64,000 nt of DNA from Bacteroidota bacterium. Its GTDB lineage: Bacteria > Bacteroidota > Bacteroidia > Bacteroidales > F082. The translations under genes and the position numbers were made by a program. The DNA is taken from positions 62,001-126,000 of the forward strand of contig JAHLLA010000004.1 in NCBI GenBank assembly GCA_020444415.1. The letters run 5' to 3'. Under the pieces are notes generated by a model that was given only the letters and a program-made list of their open reading frames with translations, ran no database searches and had not been told where the DNA came from. Below, piece after piece: positions 1 through 7,849 of the stretch. The first letter of the stretch is position 1; each line of letters starts with the position of its first letter.

Positions 1-45
1 CTTCTTGTATTTCATTTATATTCGCCTGTAATAAATCAGGCCCGA

Positions 46-792
46 ATGCACCTATATAAAAGCTACATATTTGCTATTGTCCGAAAACTTAGGGCTGCTA
101 TTGCTGACCTGTTACCCATAGTTTTAGTAGTTGTTTTTTTCCAGGTAATCGTTATCAGGCAACCATTCCCCCATGTATGGGACGTCATTTTGGGAATCTT
201 GTTTGTTGTGGTGGGATTGATGCTTTTTGTTGAAGGCCTCGAAATTGGATTGTTTCCAATTGGCGAAACTATGGCCTATGCCCTGGCAAAAAAGGGAAGT
301 CTGCTGTGGTTGATGATCTTTGCATTTAGCCTTGGGTTTTCAACGACAATTGCCGAACCCGCTTTAATCGCTGTATCCCAGGAAGCCGCAATTGTTTCAT
401 CGGTTGCCGGATTAATTGAAAATGACAAAGTAACCATGGACAATTACGCCTTGGGCTTACGTTTATCAGTAGCTTTATCTGTTGGTCTTGCCATCGTAAT
501 TGGGGTATTACGTATTTTAAAAGGATGGCCAATTTATTATTTGATTATTGGCGGTTACATCCTGGTGATGCTGATGACCATGGTTGCCCCCGAGGAAATA
601 ATTGGTCTGGCATACGATGCTGGTGGCGTAACAACATCAACGATTACCGTACCCCTTGTTACCGCGCTTGGGGTAGGGCTTGCAAATGTGATCAAAGGGC
701 GAAGTCCGCTTACTGATGGTTTTGGACTCATTGCTTTTGCATCACTATTACCAATGATTTTTGTTATGGCTTATGGCATGTTATGGTTTTAA
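46..792 (+). CDS. DUF1538 family membrane protein (first copy)
   Basis: An integral membrane protein of about 248 residues, almost entirely hydrophobic. It carries the two DUF1538 signatures: [14 protein letters not shown] around residues 104-117 and [17 protein letters not shown] around 189-205. DUF1538 proteins are thought to be transporters or channels of unknown substrate, often encoded beside a P-II-like protein, as here. The next gene encodes a second copy that aligns along its whole length, so the pair probably works as a heterodimer or pseudo-dimer. The ATG at 46 matches the position of the start in the second copy, but the frame stays open to the window edge, so a longer N-terminus is possible. 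Family assignment is confident; the transported species is unknown. Confidence 0.85.
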   Translation: MHLYKSYIFAIVRKLRAAIADLLPIVLVVVFFQVIVIRQPFPHVWDVILGILFVVVGLMLFVEGLEIGLFPIGETMAYALAKKGSLLWLMIFAFSLGFSTTIAEPALIAVSQEAAIVSSVAGLIENDKVTMDNYALGLRLSVALSVGLAIVIGVLRILKGWPIYYLIIGGYILVMLMTMVAPEEIIGLAYDAGGVTTSTITVPLVTALGVGLANVIKGRSPLTDGFGLIAFASLLPMIFVMAYGMLWF

Positions 793-810
793 CTTAAAAA
801 ATAATATTTG

Positions 811-1599
811 ATGGGAATGTTTATGGAATTTATTGAGGTGTTACTTTATACTTTCCGTGATGTATTGCCGATATTAATATTGATCATCATATTTCAGGTG
901 GCAGTTTTAAGGCAGCCCATCCCGCATCTGAAAAAAGTAATACTCGGCGGGGTTTATGTGATTCTAGGTCTCTCGTTGTTCCTGATAGGACTGGAAAAGG
1001 CCCTTTTTCCTGTAGGTAAAATTATGGCCACGCAACTTTCCAGTCCGGCTTTTATTGGCCAAACAGAAAATGAAGTTTCATATTGGTGGTCATATTATTG
1101 GATTTACATTTTTGCAGCACTTATCGGGTTCTCTACTACAATTGCCGAACCATCGCTTATCGCTGTGGCAATTAAAGCCAGTGAGGTTTCTGCTGGAACG
1201 GTAAGCCAGCTCGGTTTGCGCATAATTGTAGCCGTTGGTGTAGCATTTGCACTTGCATTAGGCACCTTCAGGATAGTAACCGGAACACCCTTATATTTAT
1301 ATATTTTGGTAGGGTATGTTGTTGTAATTATCCAAACCATTTTCGCACCAAAAAAACTCATTGCACTGGCTTATGATTCGGGTGGCGTAACAACGTCTAC
1401 CGTTACTGTGCCACTGGTAGCAGCTCTCGGGTTGGGTCTTTCAAGTGCAGTGCCTGGTCGTAGCCCAGCCATTGATGGATTTGGGCTTATTGCATTTGCA
1501 AGCCTATTTCCAATAATTACAGTACTGGGATATGCCCAGTTTATGGAATTGAAAATTAAATTGTTAAAAAAAATAAAAACAGAAGACGATGCAATTTAA
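811..1599 (+). CDS. DUF1538 family membrane protein (second copy)
   Basis: About 262 residues, multi-spanning. It repeats the DUF1538 motifs of its neighbour ([15 protein letters not shown] and AYDSGGVTTSTVTVPLV) and shares the N-terminal pattern 'LPI...FQV.V.RQP.PH'. It lies 18 bases after the first copy, so the two are almost certainly co-transcribed. The ATG at 811 is preferred to a TTG three bases upstream; another ATG lies at 817. Relative to copy one it has an insertion of about 20 residues near residue 75 (SPAFIGQTENEVSYWWS). The 3' end overlaps the P-II-like gene by 11 bases, which suggests translational coupling. It is probably the partner subunit of a transporter regulated by the P-II-like protein; this is inference from context. 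Confidence 0.85.
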   Translation: MGMFMEFIEVLLYTFRDVLPILILIIIFQVAVLRQPIPHLKKVILGGVYVILGLSLFLIGLEKALFPVGKIMATQLSSPAFIGQTENEVSYWWSYYWIYIFAALIGFSTTIAEPSLIAVAIKASEVSAGTVSQLGLRIIVAVGVAFALALGTFRIVTGTPLYLYILVGYVVVIIQTIFAPKKLIALAYDSGGVTTSTVTVPLVAALGLGLSSAVPGRSPAIDGFGLIAFASLFPIITVLGYAQFMELKIKLLKKIKTEDDAI

Positions 1600-1936
1600 A
1601 CTAATTATGGCCTTTGTTAAGCCCAACATTACCGATGCTGTTGTGGATGCCATGAAGCATGCCGGAGCTACCGGTGCAACCATTGTGCCTGCAAGGGGTA
1701 CAGGTATTCATGAAGCAAAATCTTTTTTTGGATTGAGTATTGAAGACCAGACTGATATTATTATTTTTCTGGTGGAAGAACATGTTGTTGAAAACCTTAT
1801 GGAAGTCATACAGACCGCGGGAAAGTTCGAAGAACCGGGTACTGGCATTGCCCTTGTTTTGCCAGTGGATCATATTGCCGGCCTTCAAAGCCAGATGACT
1901 AAATTCAAGAAACAGGCACGTGATAAATATTTTTAA
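1589..1936 (+). CDS. P-II-like regulatory protein
   Basis: 115 residues with the P-II ferredoxin-like fold pattern: a first strand KLIMAFVKP, a helix, then AGATGATIVPARGTG, and a second half IIIFLVEE...GTGIALVLPV. It lacks the long T-loop and the uridylylated tyrosine of classical GlnB/GlnK, so it is a P-II-like protein rather than the nitrogen regulator itself. Proteins of this type are typically encoded with a membrane transporter and gate it in response to a small ligand. The 11-base overlap with the DUF1538 gene upstream fits that role. The ligand cannot be told from the sequence. Confidence 0.8.
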   Translation: MQFKLIMAFVKPNITDAVVDAMKHAGATGATIVPARGTGIHEAKSFFGLSIEDQTDIIIFLVEEHVVENLMEVIQTAGKFEEPGTGIALVLPVDHIAGLQSQMTKFKKQARDKYF

Positions 1937-2042
1937 TCCATGTGATAAGTTATAAGCGTTATAAAAAGGTTTTCCATTATTTTTGGGTGATAAAATTCTT
2001 TTTAAATATTGCTTAAAAAAATATAACACTAAATTAACAAAC

Positions 2043-2444
2043 ATGAGTGTAAAAAGAAGTTTTCAGAGTGCGAGGGATGTAATGAAAAAAAAACTCATCT
2101 TCATGGATGGAATGGCTACAGCAGCAGAAGGTGTCGAAAAAATGCGGAAGGAAGACGTGAAAATCCTGATTATTGAAAAGCGTCATCCACAGGACGCTTA
2201 CGGGATAGTTAATGTCCATGACCTGATAAAGGGGGTGATCATCCCGGATAAAAGCTCGAAGGCAGTGAATTTATTTGAGATCATGACGAAACCGGTTATT
2301 AGTGTCCCCGCCGATATGGATGTAAGGTATGTAGCCAGTTTGCTGATGAAGATAGGACTGCATATGGCTCCCGTTGAAGAAAACAAAGAATTCATCGGCA
2401 TGGTTTCACTGTCAGACCTGATCATAAGAAACATGCACTTTTAA
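2043..2444 (+). CDS. CBS-domain pair protein
   Basis: 133 residues made of two CBS domains and little else. The first spans about residues 8-70 (DVMKKKLIFMDG... ending YGIVNVHDLI) and the second about 75-130 (IMTKPVISVPADMDVRYVA... ending FIGMVSLSDLI). CBS pairs bind adenosine nucleotides and sense energy state. The ATG at 2043 is chosen because the 20 codons upstream, reached from a TTG, look like leader sequence rather than protein. It follows the P-II-like gene by about 106 bases, so it may be part of the DUF1538 unit as a second regulatory input; this is inferred. Confidence 0.8.
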   Translation: MSVKRSFQSARDVMKKKLIFMDGMATAAEGVEKMRKEDVKILIIEKRHPQDAYGIVNVHDLIKGVIIPDKSSKAVNLFEIMTKPVISVPADMDVRYVASLLMKIGLHMAPVEENKEFIGMVSLSDLIIRNMHF

Positions 2445-2848
2445 ACATTTTAACTTGTCTGATAAATTAGCAGTTGTAGTTGCTTTGTTTTACTTATTGT
2501 ATTTTCCTAGCTAATTCTTTAACAGCAAATCTATCTTCCGGGGGTGATAAACTGTTTATAATTCTTGCCGTAGATGAAGTGCTCTGACAATTATAGCATT
2601 GTAGGAGACACGTTGCTTTTCTATCTTACTTTTTTTTTAAATTCCTTCCCTTTTAAGGGAAGGTGTCCGAGGGACGGAAGGGTTATGTTTATATTAACCA
2701 CTACCATCCCTTTCCTCTCAACTTCCGCCCCTACCCTACTCATTATCAACAGTATTTATTGACATTCATTGCTTTTTTTCGTATATTGCTATCGCAATTG
2801 TTATACATAAACAAATGCATACTCAGTATTTACTTCACATCTAAAACC
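2445..2848. other. 404-base intergenic region
   Basis: No convincing gene is seen. Short open frames here have no recognisable protein character. The region holds a REP-like double hairpin at 2644-2684 and an AT-rich stretch before the next gene. No TAnnTTTG promoter box is evident close to 2849. Confidence 0.6.
2644..2684. repeat. REP-like palindromic element
   Basis: A 9-base stem, CCTTCCCTT/AAGGGAAGG, with a 2-base loop is followed at once by GTCC-GAG-GGAC, then GGAAGGG, which could also pair with the first arm. The local G/C-rich, strand-symmetric makeup differs from the AT-rich surroundings. The layout resembles the short dispersed palindromic elements common between genes in Bacteroidota. 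Only one copy is in this window, so repeat status is inferred from form. Confidence 0.5.
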
Positions 2849-5452
2849 ATGAAAAAATTAGCCCTGCTTTTCACAGTATCAATTGTTATTTTTAATGTAT
2901 ATGCGCAAACCGGCTGGTATTGGCAAAACCCTCTGCCACAGGGAAATCCATTAAACTCCATCCACTTCTGTGCGCACTCCGGCTGGGCTGTTGGAGAAAA
3001 TGGCACCGCTTTACATATGAAAGACTACGGAGAACCATGGGAATTGATCGACCTGGGAACTGATGAAAATCTGAATGGCGTATATATGCATGATGACCTG
3101 ATGGCTTTTATTGTGGGCGACAATGGCTTGCTCCTGTTTGTCATGGAACACGTTGAAACCAATACTTACGAAGTGAAAAAGCTTGATAGTAATACCGACA
3201 AAGATCTGTTTTCGGTTACATCAGATATAAATGGCTGTCCCTGGGTATCAGGCGATGAAGGAATGGTGCTGAGATCTGATGATTTTGGCGAAACATGGGA
3301 AAAGCAGCAAGTTATCTTCGGATATGAGCTTTACCAATTATCCAATATCGAATGTACGGAAGCGTGGGTCGTTGGAAGAGATGGTTCGGTGAAATACACT
3401 TATGATCTTGGTAACTCATGGAGCTACAGGTCGGTACCCACATCCCTGGACTTATTATCGGTACATGTAGGTACATTTGAAAACATCAGGGTAGTAGGTC
3501 AGCAGGGAGGTATCTGGCATACTTCCGATAAGGGCCTGACATGGGAACAGGAACACGAGGAAGCTGGATATCAATTGTATGATGTGATTAATATCGGACT
3601 TAATGCTGCATACGCAGTAGGAACAGATTCTAAAATACTGGAAACTATTGATTATGGCGAAACATGGACTGAACCAGGAACCGATATAACATTGTATGAT
3701 ACACCCCTGAATGATGTAACAGATCGCTGGGGAGTAAACAGCATTTATGCAGTTGGTCACTATGGTGTGATATTAGAAAATTCAGGTATTGAAAGCGAAT
3801 TTGAACTTCAAACCGAAGGACAGCTTGATTGGCTTCATTCAGTTGATTTTGCAAATGATTCAGTCGGTTGGGCTGTTGGAGGCCAGTTCATTGATGTCTT
3901 AAGTGGAATTTCAAAAGGCATTGTTTTAGGTACAACAAATGGCGGAGAAACATGGGAGTTATTAAAACAGACCTCATCGCTGCTAAGCAGTGTTGATTTC
4001 ATTAATGAAACTGAAGGCTGGGCCGTAGGAAGGGATGGCACTGTATTGCATACAACAAGCAGTGGAGCTGTCTGGGGAACACAGGAAAGCCCCATTGGCG
4101 GACTGCTCACAGGCGTCAGTTTTGTGGATGAAAATAACGGATGGGTGGTAAGCCGCGATTTTTGGGGCGAGATCATCCATACAACCAACGGAGGAAACAC
4201 ATGGACAACGCAAACCAATCCATCAGGAAACCCTTTACATGGCGTCTTCTTCATCAATGAGAATAAAGGTTGGGCCGTTGGGCTCGATACCACTATTATT
4301 CGCACAACGGATGGCGGACAAAACTGGTTGACAATTGCACCTTATGAGGTTACCGGAGCCCGATATGCCGATGTTTTCTTTATTGATGAAATGAAAGGCT
4401 GGGTAGTCGGTACAAATGGAAGAATTGTACTGTCGGAGGATGGAGGCATTAGCTGGCAGGAAATTGAAAGCGGCACTAATGAATCATTAGAGTCTGTGTT
4501 TTTTATTGACCATAATAATGGTTGGGCTGCAGGCGACCGTGGAACCATTCTCCGTTCTGTAGATGGTGGCTACCACTGGTTCAAGCAAGACAGCCATGTT
4601 TCCGATAATTTTCTGGTTTCCATTCATTTTACGGATGCATTAAAAGGCTGGGCCGTAGGATCGGGAGGCACCATCATCCATACAACCAATGGTGGTTTTT
4701 CTCATGAGAATGGCACTTTTTGGGCTGATTGGATCGGGCTCCCTATACTCGATAATGAAGAAACAAAAAGTACCATTGAAGTCATTGTTTCAGATTATTT
4801 AAGAGATGAATATTATCTTACGGGGCTAGAAATTTTTATAGATTCTATCATGCATTCGAGAGTCAGTGACCTGGAAATAACCCTTGCACATCATGATGTT
4901 ACGGAAACCCTCGTGTATCATGTAACCGACCATGGAGCCAATTTCCTGTGGACAAAACTGACCGATGAGGCCACAACTATGATCACGGATGGCACAGCCC
5001 CATTTTCGGGTAATCACAAACCATATCAGCCACTCACGGCATTTAACGGAATGGACCCGAATGGCGAATGGACCTTAACCATCTACGACAGTGAAGATGG
5101 CCATGAAGGAACTTTGAATACCTGGGGTATCAAACCACTGTTTGAAAAAATCATTTCCATTGATGAAAAGGCAGCTATTGGATCGTATCAGGAAATAATG
5201 CTTTCGCAGAACATACCTAATCCATTTACTGCAATTACCAGCATCAGTTGGAACAGCGAGGTAAGCGGGAAAACCGTGTTAAAGGTATTCAATATCAACG
5301 GTCAGGAGATAGCAACCCTGGTAAATGGATTTATGCCTGCAGGCGAACATACAATAGATTTTGATGGCTCTGGTTTAAGCACAGGTCTTTATTACTATCA
5401 ATTAAGGGTTGACGACTTTGTTCAAACTAAGAAAATGATCCTGCATAAATAG
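2849..5452 (+). CDS. Secreted YCF48-like beta-propeller protein with P-domain and T9SS sorting domain
   Basis: 867 residues. A signal peptide (MKKLALLFTVSIVIFNVYAQ) is followed by about 14 units of the YCF48/HCF136-like pattern 'GWAVG..GTIL.T..GG..W', consistent with two seven-bladed propellers. Then comes a proprotein-convertase P-domain (about residues 620-745, ending PNGEWTLTIYDSEDG..GTLNTWGI) and a type A T9SS C-terminal domain (SQNIPNPFTAITSISW ... GLYYYQLRVDD). The protein should be exported across both membranes and anchored or released at the surface. The upstream in-frame extension from 2663 is rejected because the signal peptide begins at 2849. No enzyme active site is seen; adhesion or a structural role is likely. 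Despite the YCF48 name there is no link to photosynthesis here. Confidence 0.85.
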   Translation: MKKLALLFTVSIVIFNVYAQTGWYWQNPLPQGNPLNSIHFCAHSGWAVGENGTALHMKDYGEPWELIDLGTDENLNGVYMHDDLMAFIVGDNGLLLFVMEHVETNTYEVKKLDSNTDKDLFSVTSDINGCPWVSGDEGMVLRSDDFGETWEKQQVIFGYELYQLSNIECTEAWVVGRDGSVKYTYDLGNSWSYRSVPTSLDLLSVHVGTFENIRVVGQQGGIWHTSDKGLTWEQEHEEAGYQLYDVINIGLNAAYAVGTDSKILETIDYGETWTEPGTDITLYDTPLNDVTDRWGVNSIYAVGHYGVILENSGIESEFELQTEGQLDWLHSVDFANDSVGWAVGGQFIDVLSGISKGIVLGTTNGGETWELLKQTSSLLSSVDFINETEGWAVGRDGTVLHTTSSGAVWGTQESPIGGLLTGVSFVDENNGWVVSRDFWGEIIHTTNGGNTWTTQTNPSGNPLHGVFFINENKGWAVGLDTTIIRTTDGGQNWLTIAPYEVTGARYADVFFIDEMKGWVVGTNGRIVLSEDGGISWQEIESGTNESLESVFFIDHNNGWAAGDRGTILRSVDGGYHWFKQDSHVSDNFLVSIHFTDALKGWAVGSGGTIIHTTNGGFSHENGTFWADWIGLPILDNEETKSTIEVIVSDYLRDEYYLTGLEIFIDSIMHSRVSDLEITLAHHDVTETLVYHVTDHGANFLWTKLTDEATTMITDGTAPFSGNHKPYQPLTAFNGMDPNGEWTLTIYDSEDGHEGTLNTWGIKPLFEKIISIDEKAAIGSYQEIMLSQNIPNPFTAITSISWNSEVSGKTVLKVFNINGQEIATLVNGFMPAGEHTIDFDGSGLSTGLYYYQLRVDDFVQTKKMILHK

Positions 5453-5523
5453 GATCAAGTTCCATGCATAACGTCTGGAAAAAGAATCTTTAAGAAAATA
5501 TCCTAATAGAAAGTTGGCATGAA

Positions 5524-6222
5524 CTACCCTTTTTCGCTGATGCTGCTCAGACGATCATAGTCAAGCACTTTAAACTTTTTACCATCCATTTGGATGAGTC
5601 CGTCATCATTGAACTTTTTAATCATTCTGATCACAGTTTCAGAACTCATACCTGAGAGTTCTGCCAGATCTTTTCTGGATAGGGGTAAGTCAAATTCAGC
5701 TTTTTTAAAAACCTGCCTTGAAAGACAAAGCAAAATATCTGCCAAACGGCCGTATGCCTGTTTATGTGTTAGGCAGAAGAAACGACCATTGATTTGAATG
5801 CTGTTCGCACTTAAAATATCAATCACTTCTTTGGCAAATTCCGCATTTTGCTTCACCATCTGCCTGAAAGCATTGATATCGATCAATTTGACTCGTGAAT
5901 CCACATAGGTCATTGCTGAGTACCTGAATGTATTATTTTCCTCAGACAATGACGTAAGTCCCAGCAAGTTACCTTTGGGGATAATTTTCAAAACCAGTGA
6001 TTTTGCTCCATCATCCAGGTATACCTTTGCCAGGCCTTCCTCCATGTACATCACATGCGAAACAAAACTGCCCTGTTTGCAAATGATCTCGTTCTTTTTA
6101 TAATTGATCATTACAGAGTTGGCATCAATAAAATCCATTTCCTCCTTACTCAATGTTTCAAAACACCTGCAATGATGCAAACTAATCGTACAACTTGTTC
6201 CTTGTATAAACCTGGTATCCAT
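5524..6222 (-). CDS. Crp/Fnr family transcription regulator
   Basis: 232 residues. An N-terminal cyclic-nucleotide-binding-like beta roll (about 35-140) precedes a dimer helix and a winged helix-turn-helix (LSRKDLAELSGMSSETVIRMIKKF, about residues 180-203). Cysteines near the N-terminus (HHCRC) are too few and wrongly spaced for an FNR iron-sulfur cluster, so the effector is unclear. It is transcribed divergently from the multihaem cytochrome gene, across a 214-base region holding a candidate palindrome (6331-6350). It is therefore a good candidate regulator of that gene, probably responding to redox or electron-acceptor state; this is inferred from position. Confidence 0.85.
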   Translation of the reverse strand: MDTRFIQGTSCTISLHHCRCFETLSKEEMDFIDANSVMINYKKNEIICKQGSFVSHVMYMEEGLAKVYLDDGAKSLVLKIIPKGNLLGLTSLSEENNTFRYSAMTYVDSRVKLIDINAFRQMVKQNAEFAKEVIDILSANSIQINGRFFCLTHKQAYGRLADILLCLSRQVFKKAEFDLPLSRKDLAELSGMSSETVIRMIKKFNDDGLIQMDGKKFKVLDYDRLSSISEKG

Positions 6223-6244
6223 TTGTTTTCTTTCCTAAGCCCAA

Positions 6245-6252
6245 CAAAAATA
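6245..6252 (-). promoter_or_regulatory. Candidate -7 box for the Crp/Fnr gene
   Basis: Read on the minus strand this is TATTTTTG, a match to the Bacteroidota TAnnTTTG box, 22 bases upstream of the ATG. No well-spaced -33 TTG is seen. Confidence 0.45.
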
Positions 6253-6330
6253 CAAATTAAATCAACTTAAAACCTGATACAGATCAAATTTTAAACCCAT
6301 ACAAAGCATCTTTTTTTACTGCCAATACCT

Positions 6331-6350
6331 ATTGTTTATTTATTAACAAT
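6331..6350. promoter_or_regulatory. Candidate Crp/Fnr-type operator
   Basis: Inverted repeat ATTGTT-N8-AACAAT in the middle of the divergent region between the Crp/Fnr gene and the cytochrome gene. It has the length of a dimeric regulator site, but the sequence is AT-rich and could arise by chance. Confidence 0.35.
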
Positions 6351-6402
6351 AAGCGTAAAACTCCAATCTTTGTGGGGTATTAATAATGGTTATTAATGCT
6401 TT

Positions 6403-6410
6403 TAATTTTG
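6403..6410 (+). promoter_or_regulatory. Candidate -7 box for the cytochrome-rhodanese operon
   Basis: TAATTTTG matches TAnnTTTG and lies 26 bases before the cytochrome ATG. A small inverted repeat, TAATAA-TGG-TTATTA, at 6381-6395 covers the place where the -33 element would be. Confidence 0.5.
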
Positions 6411-6436
6411 AAGAAATAATTTAAAACCACAACAAA

Positions 6437-7801
6437 ATGTTACGATCAAAAATATGTTCAATTCCCGGACTCGTTCTCTTCGTCTTTTTATTAAGTATTA
6501 TGAATTCCGGATGTGGTAAGAAAGGCCCTATTGATCCGAATGAAATCAGTGTTGCCTCCTGCGAAGGATGTCATACAGATTATGCGCATCTTCAGGCTGT
6601 TTACACACCCGACACAGCAGCACCGGCCGGTGGATGCGGTGGCGAAGCTCCCCATTTCGAGCCTTACGACAGGGTATTTATGGGTGGCAGTGGTTATGAA
6701 GAATACAAGACATCGGGTCATTACTCAATAGGATGTACAGGCTGCCATAATGGAACGGATGGAACTGATGATAAACAACTGGCACATTCAGGAGACTTCC
6801 TGAGGCATCCATCTGCGGAAGCTGACGATAAATGTGGTTCATGTCATCAGCAGATTGTTGATAATTTCAAAACCAGCCTTCACAATGGTACCGGACAAAT
6901 GAGGAAAGTAGCCATGCGAAGTGGATTTGATGGTGCTGAAGACTTTAATAGCCTGCCACAACATCAGATAGAAGGCTATAACGCCAATTGTGCCACCTGC
7001 CATGGTACTTGCGGAAACTGCCATATTGTAAGACCTCCTATAGGTGGTGGTGGACTGGCAAAAGGCCACATGTTTAACAAAACCCCTGATATGATCAGCG
7101 TATGTGTGGTTTGCCACACTTCTCGCGGAGGCCACGCTTATCTGGGCGTAGCAACAGGAACTGAGCCCGATGTACATTTGACAAACCAGCAGTATAAATG
7201 CGATGCTTGCCACAGCGGCGCTGAACTTCACGGTGATGGTATGCCCGTTGACCAAAGGTATGCTTATTCAAAATTACCTGAATGTGAAAATTGCCACGCT
7301 GACCTGGGAACTTCCAACAATTACCATTCAATGCATTACGACGACTTTAACTGCCAGGTATGTCACTCGCAGGATTATAACAATTGCGGAAGCTGCCATA
7401 TCCACGGTGAAGGCGCAAGAATTCCTTCTTACATGGATTATAAAATCGCTTTAAACCCAATACCAGATATAAAAACAGGTTTTAAATTCACACTAGTAAG
7501 ACGTACACTGGCCGCACCTGATAACTGGGAAAAATATGGAGTAGATGATTACGCGAATTTCGATGTATTCCCTACCTATAATTTTACTACACCTCATAAC
7601 CTGTTGCGATGGACAGAAAGAACACAGGTTGACCAGGGCAAATCCTGTTCTTCGAACTGTCATATCCGTAATGATGAAGGCACACTCGTCAACAAAGGAT
7701 TATACCTTTTTGATGAAGATTTACTGGATTGGGAAAAAACCGCGTCAAATCCAATTATTGTAGATGGTGAATTACCGGCATCATGGTTTGAAAGCAACTA
7801 A
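6437..7801 (+). CDS. Multihaem c-type cytochrome lipoprotein (11 haem sites)
   Basis: 454 residues. A lipoprotein signal ends in the lipobox NSGC (Cys26). Ten CXXCH haem motifs start at residues 42, 100, 133, 185, 192, 223, 255, 283, 306 and 317. An eleventh candidate, CSSNCH at 404, is a CX3CH variant. Haem is attached on the outer side of the cytoplasmic membrane, and lipidation suggests a periplasmic or outer-membrane anchored electron carrier. The last quarter holds few haems and may dock a partner. It is followed by a rhodanese lipoprotein 48 bases downstream and is divergent from a Crp/Fnr gene. The role is probably electron transfer to or from an external or periplasmic acceptor; the acceptor is unknown. 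The haem count is read directly, the function is inferred. Confidence 0.9.
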   Translation: MLRSKICSIPGLVLFVFLLSIMNSGCGKKGPIDPNEISVASCEGCHTDYAHLQAVYTPDTAAPAGGCGGEAPHFEPYDRVFMGGSGYEEYKTSGHYSIGCTGCHNGTDGTDDKQLAHSGDFLRHPSAEADDKCGSCHQQIVDNFKTSLHNGTGQMRKVAMRSGFDGAEDFNSLPQHQIEGYNANCATCHGTCGNCHIVRPPIGGGGLAKGHMFNKTPDMISVCVVCHTSRGGHAYLGVATGTEPDVHLTNQQYKCDACHSGAELHGDGMPVDQRYAYSKLPECENCHADLGTSNNYHSMHYDDFNCQVCHSQDYNNCGSCHIHGEGARIPSYMDYKIALNPIPDIKTGFKFTLVRRTLAAPDNWEKYGVDDYANFDVFPTYNFTTPHNLLRWTERTQVDQGKSCSSNCHIRNDEGTLVNKGLYLFDEDLLDWEKTASNPIIVDGELPASWFESN

Positions 7802-7849
7802 GATATTTTGAAATCATTAATTAATTTATTAATAACACAATCAAAAAAA

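Noticed and set aside
1601-2044. Minus-strand open frame of 147 codons over the P-II-like gene
   Set aside because: It lies antisense to a well-supported gene, with no family resemblance.
2663-2848. In-frame 62-codon N-terminal extension of the YCF48-like protein
   Set aside because: It overlaps the REP-like element and would hide an evident signal peptide starting at 2849.
3900-4700. Possible tandem DNA repeat
   Set aside because: The recurrence comes from protein-level propeller units that have diverged in DNA; it is not a CRISPR or satellite array.
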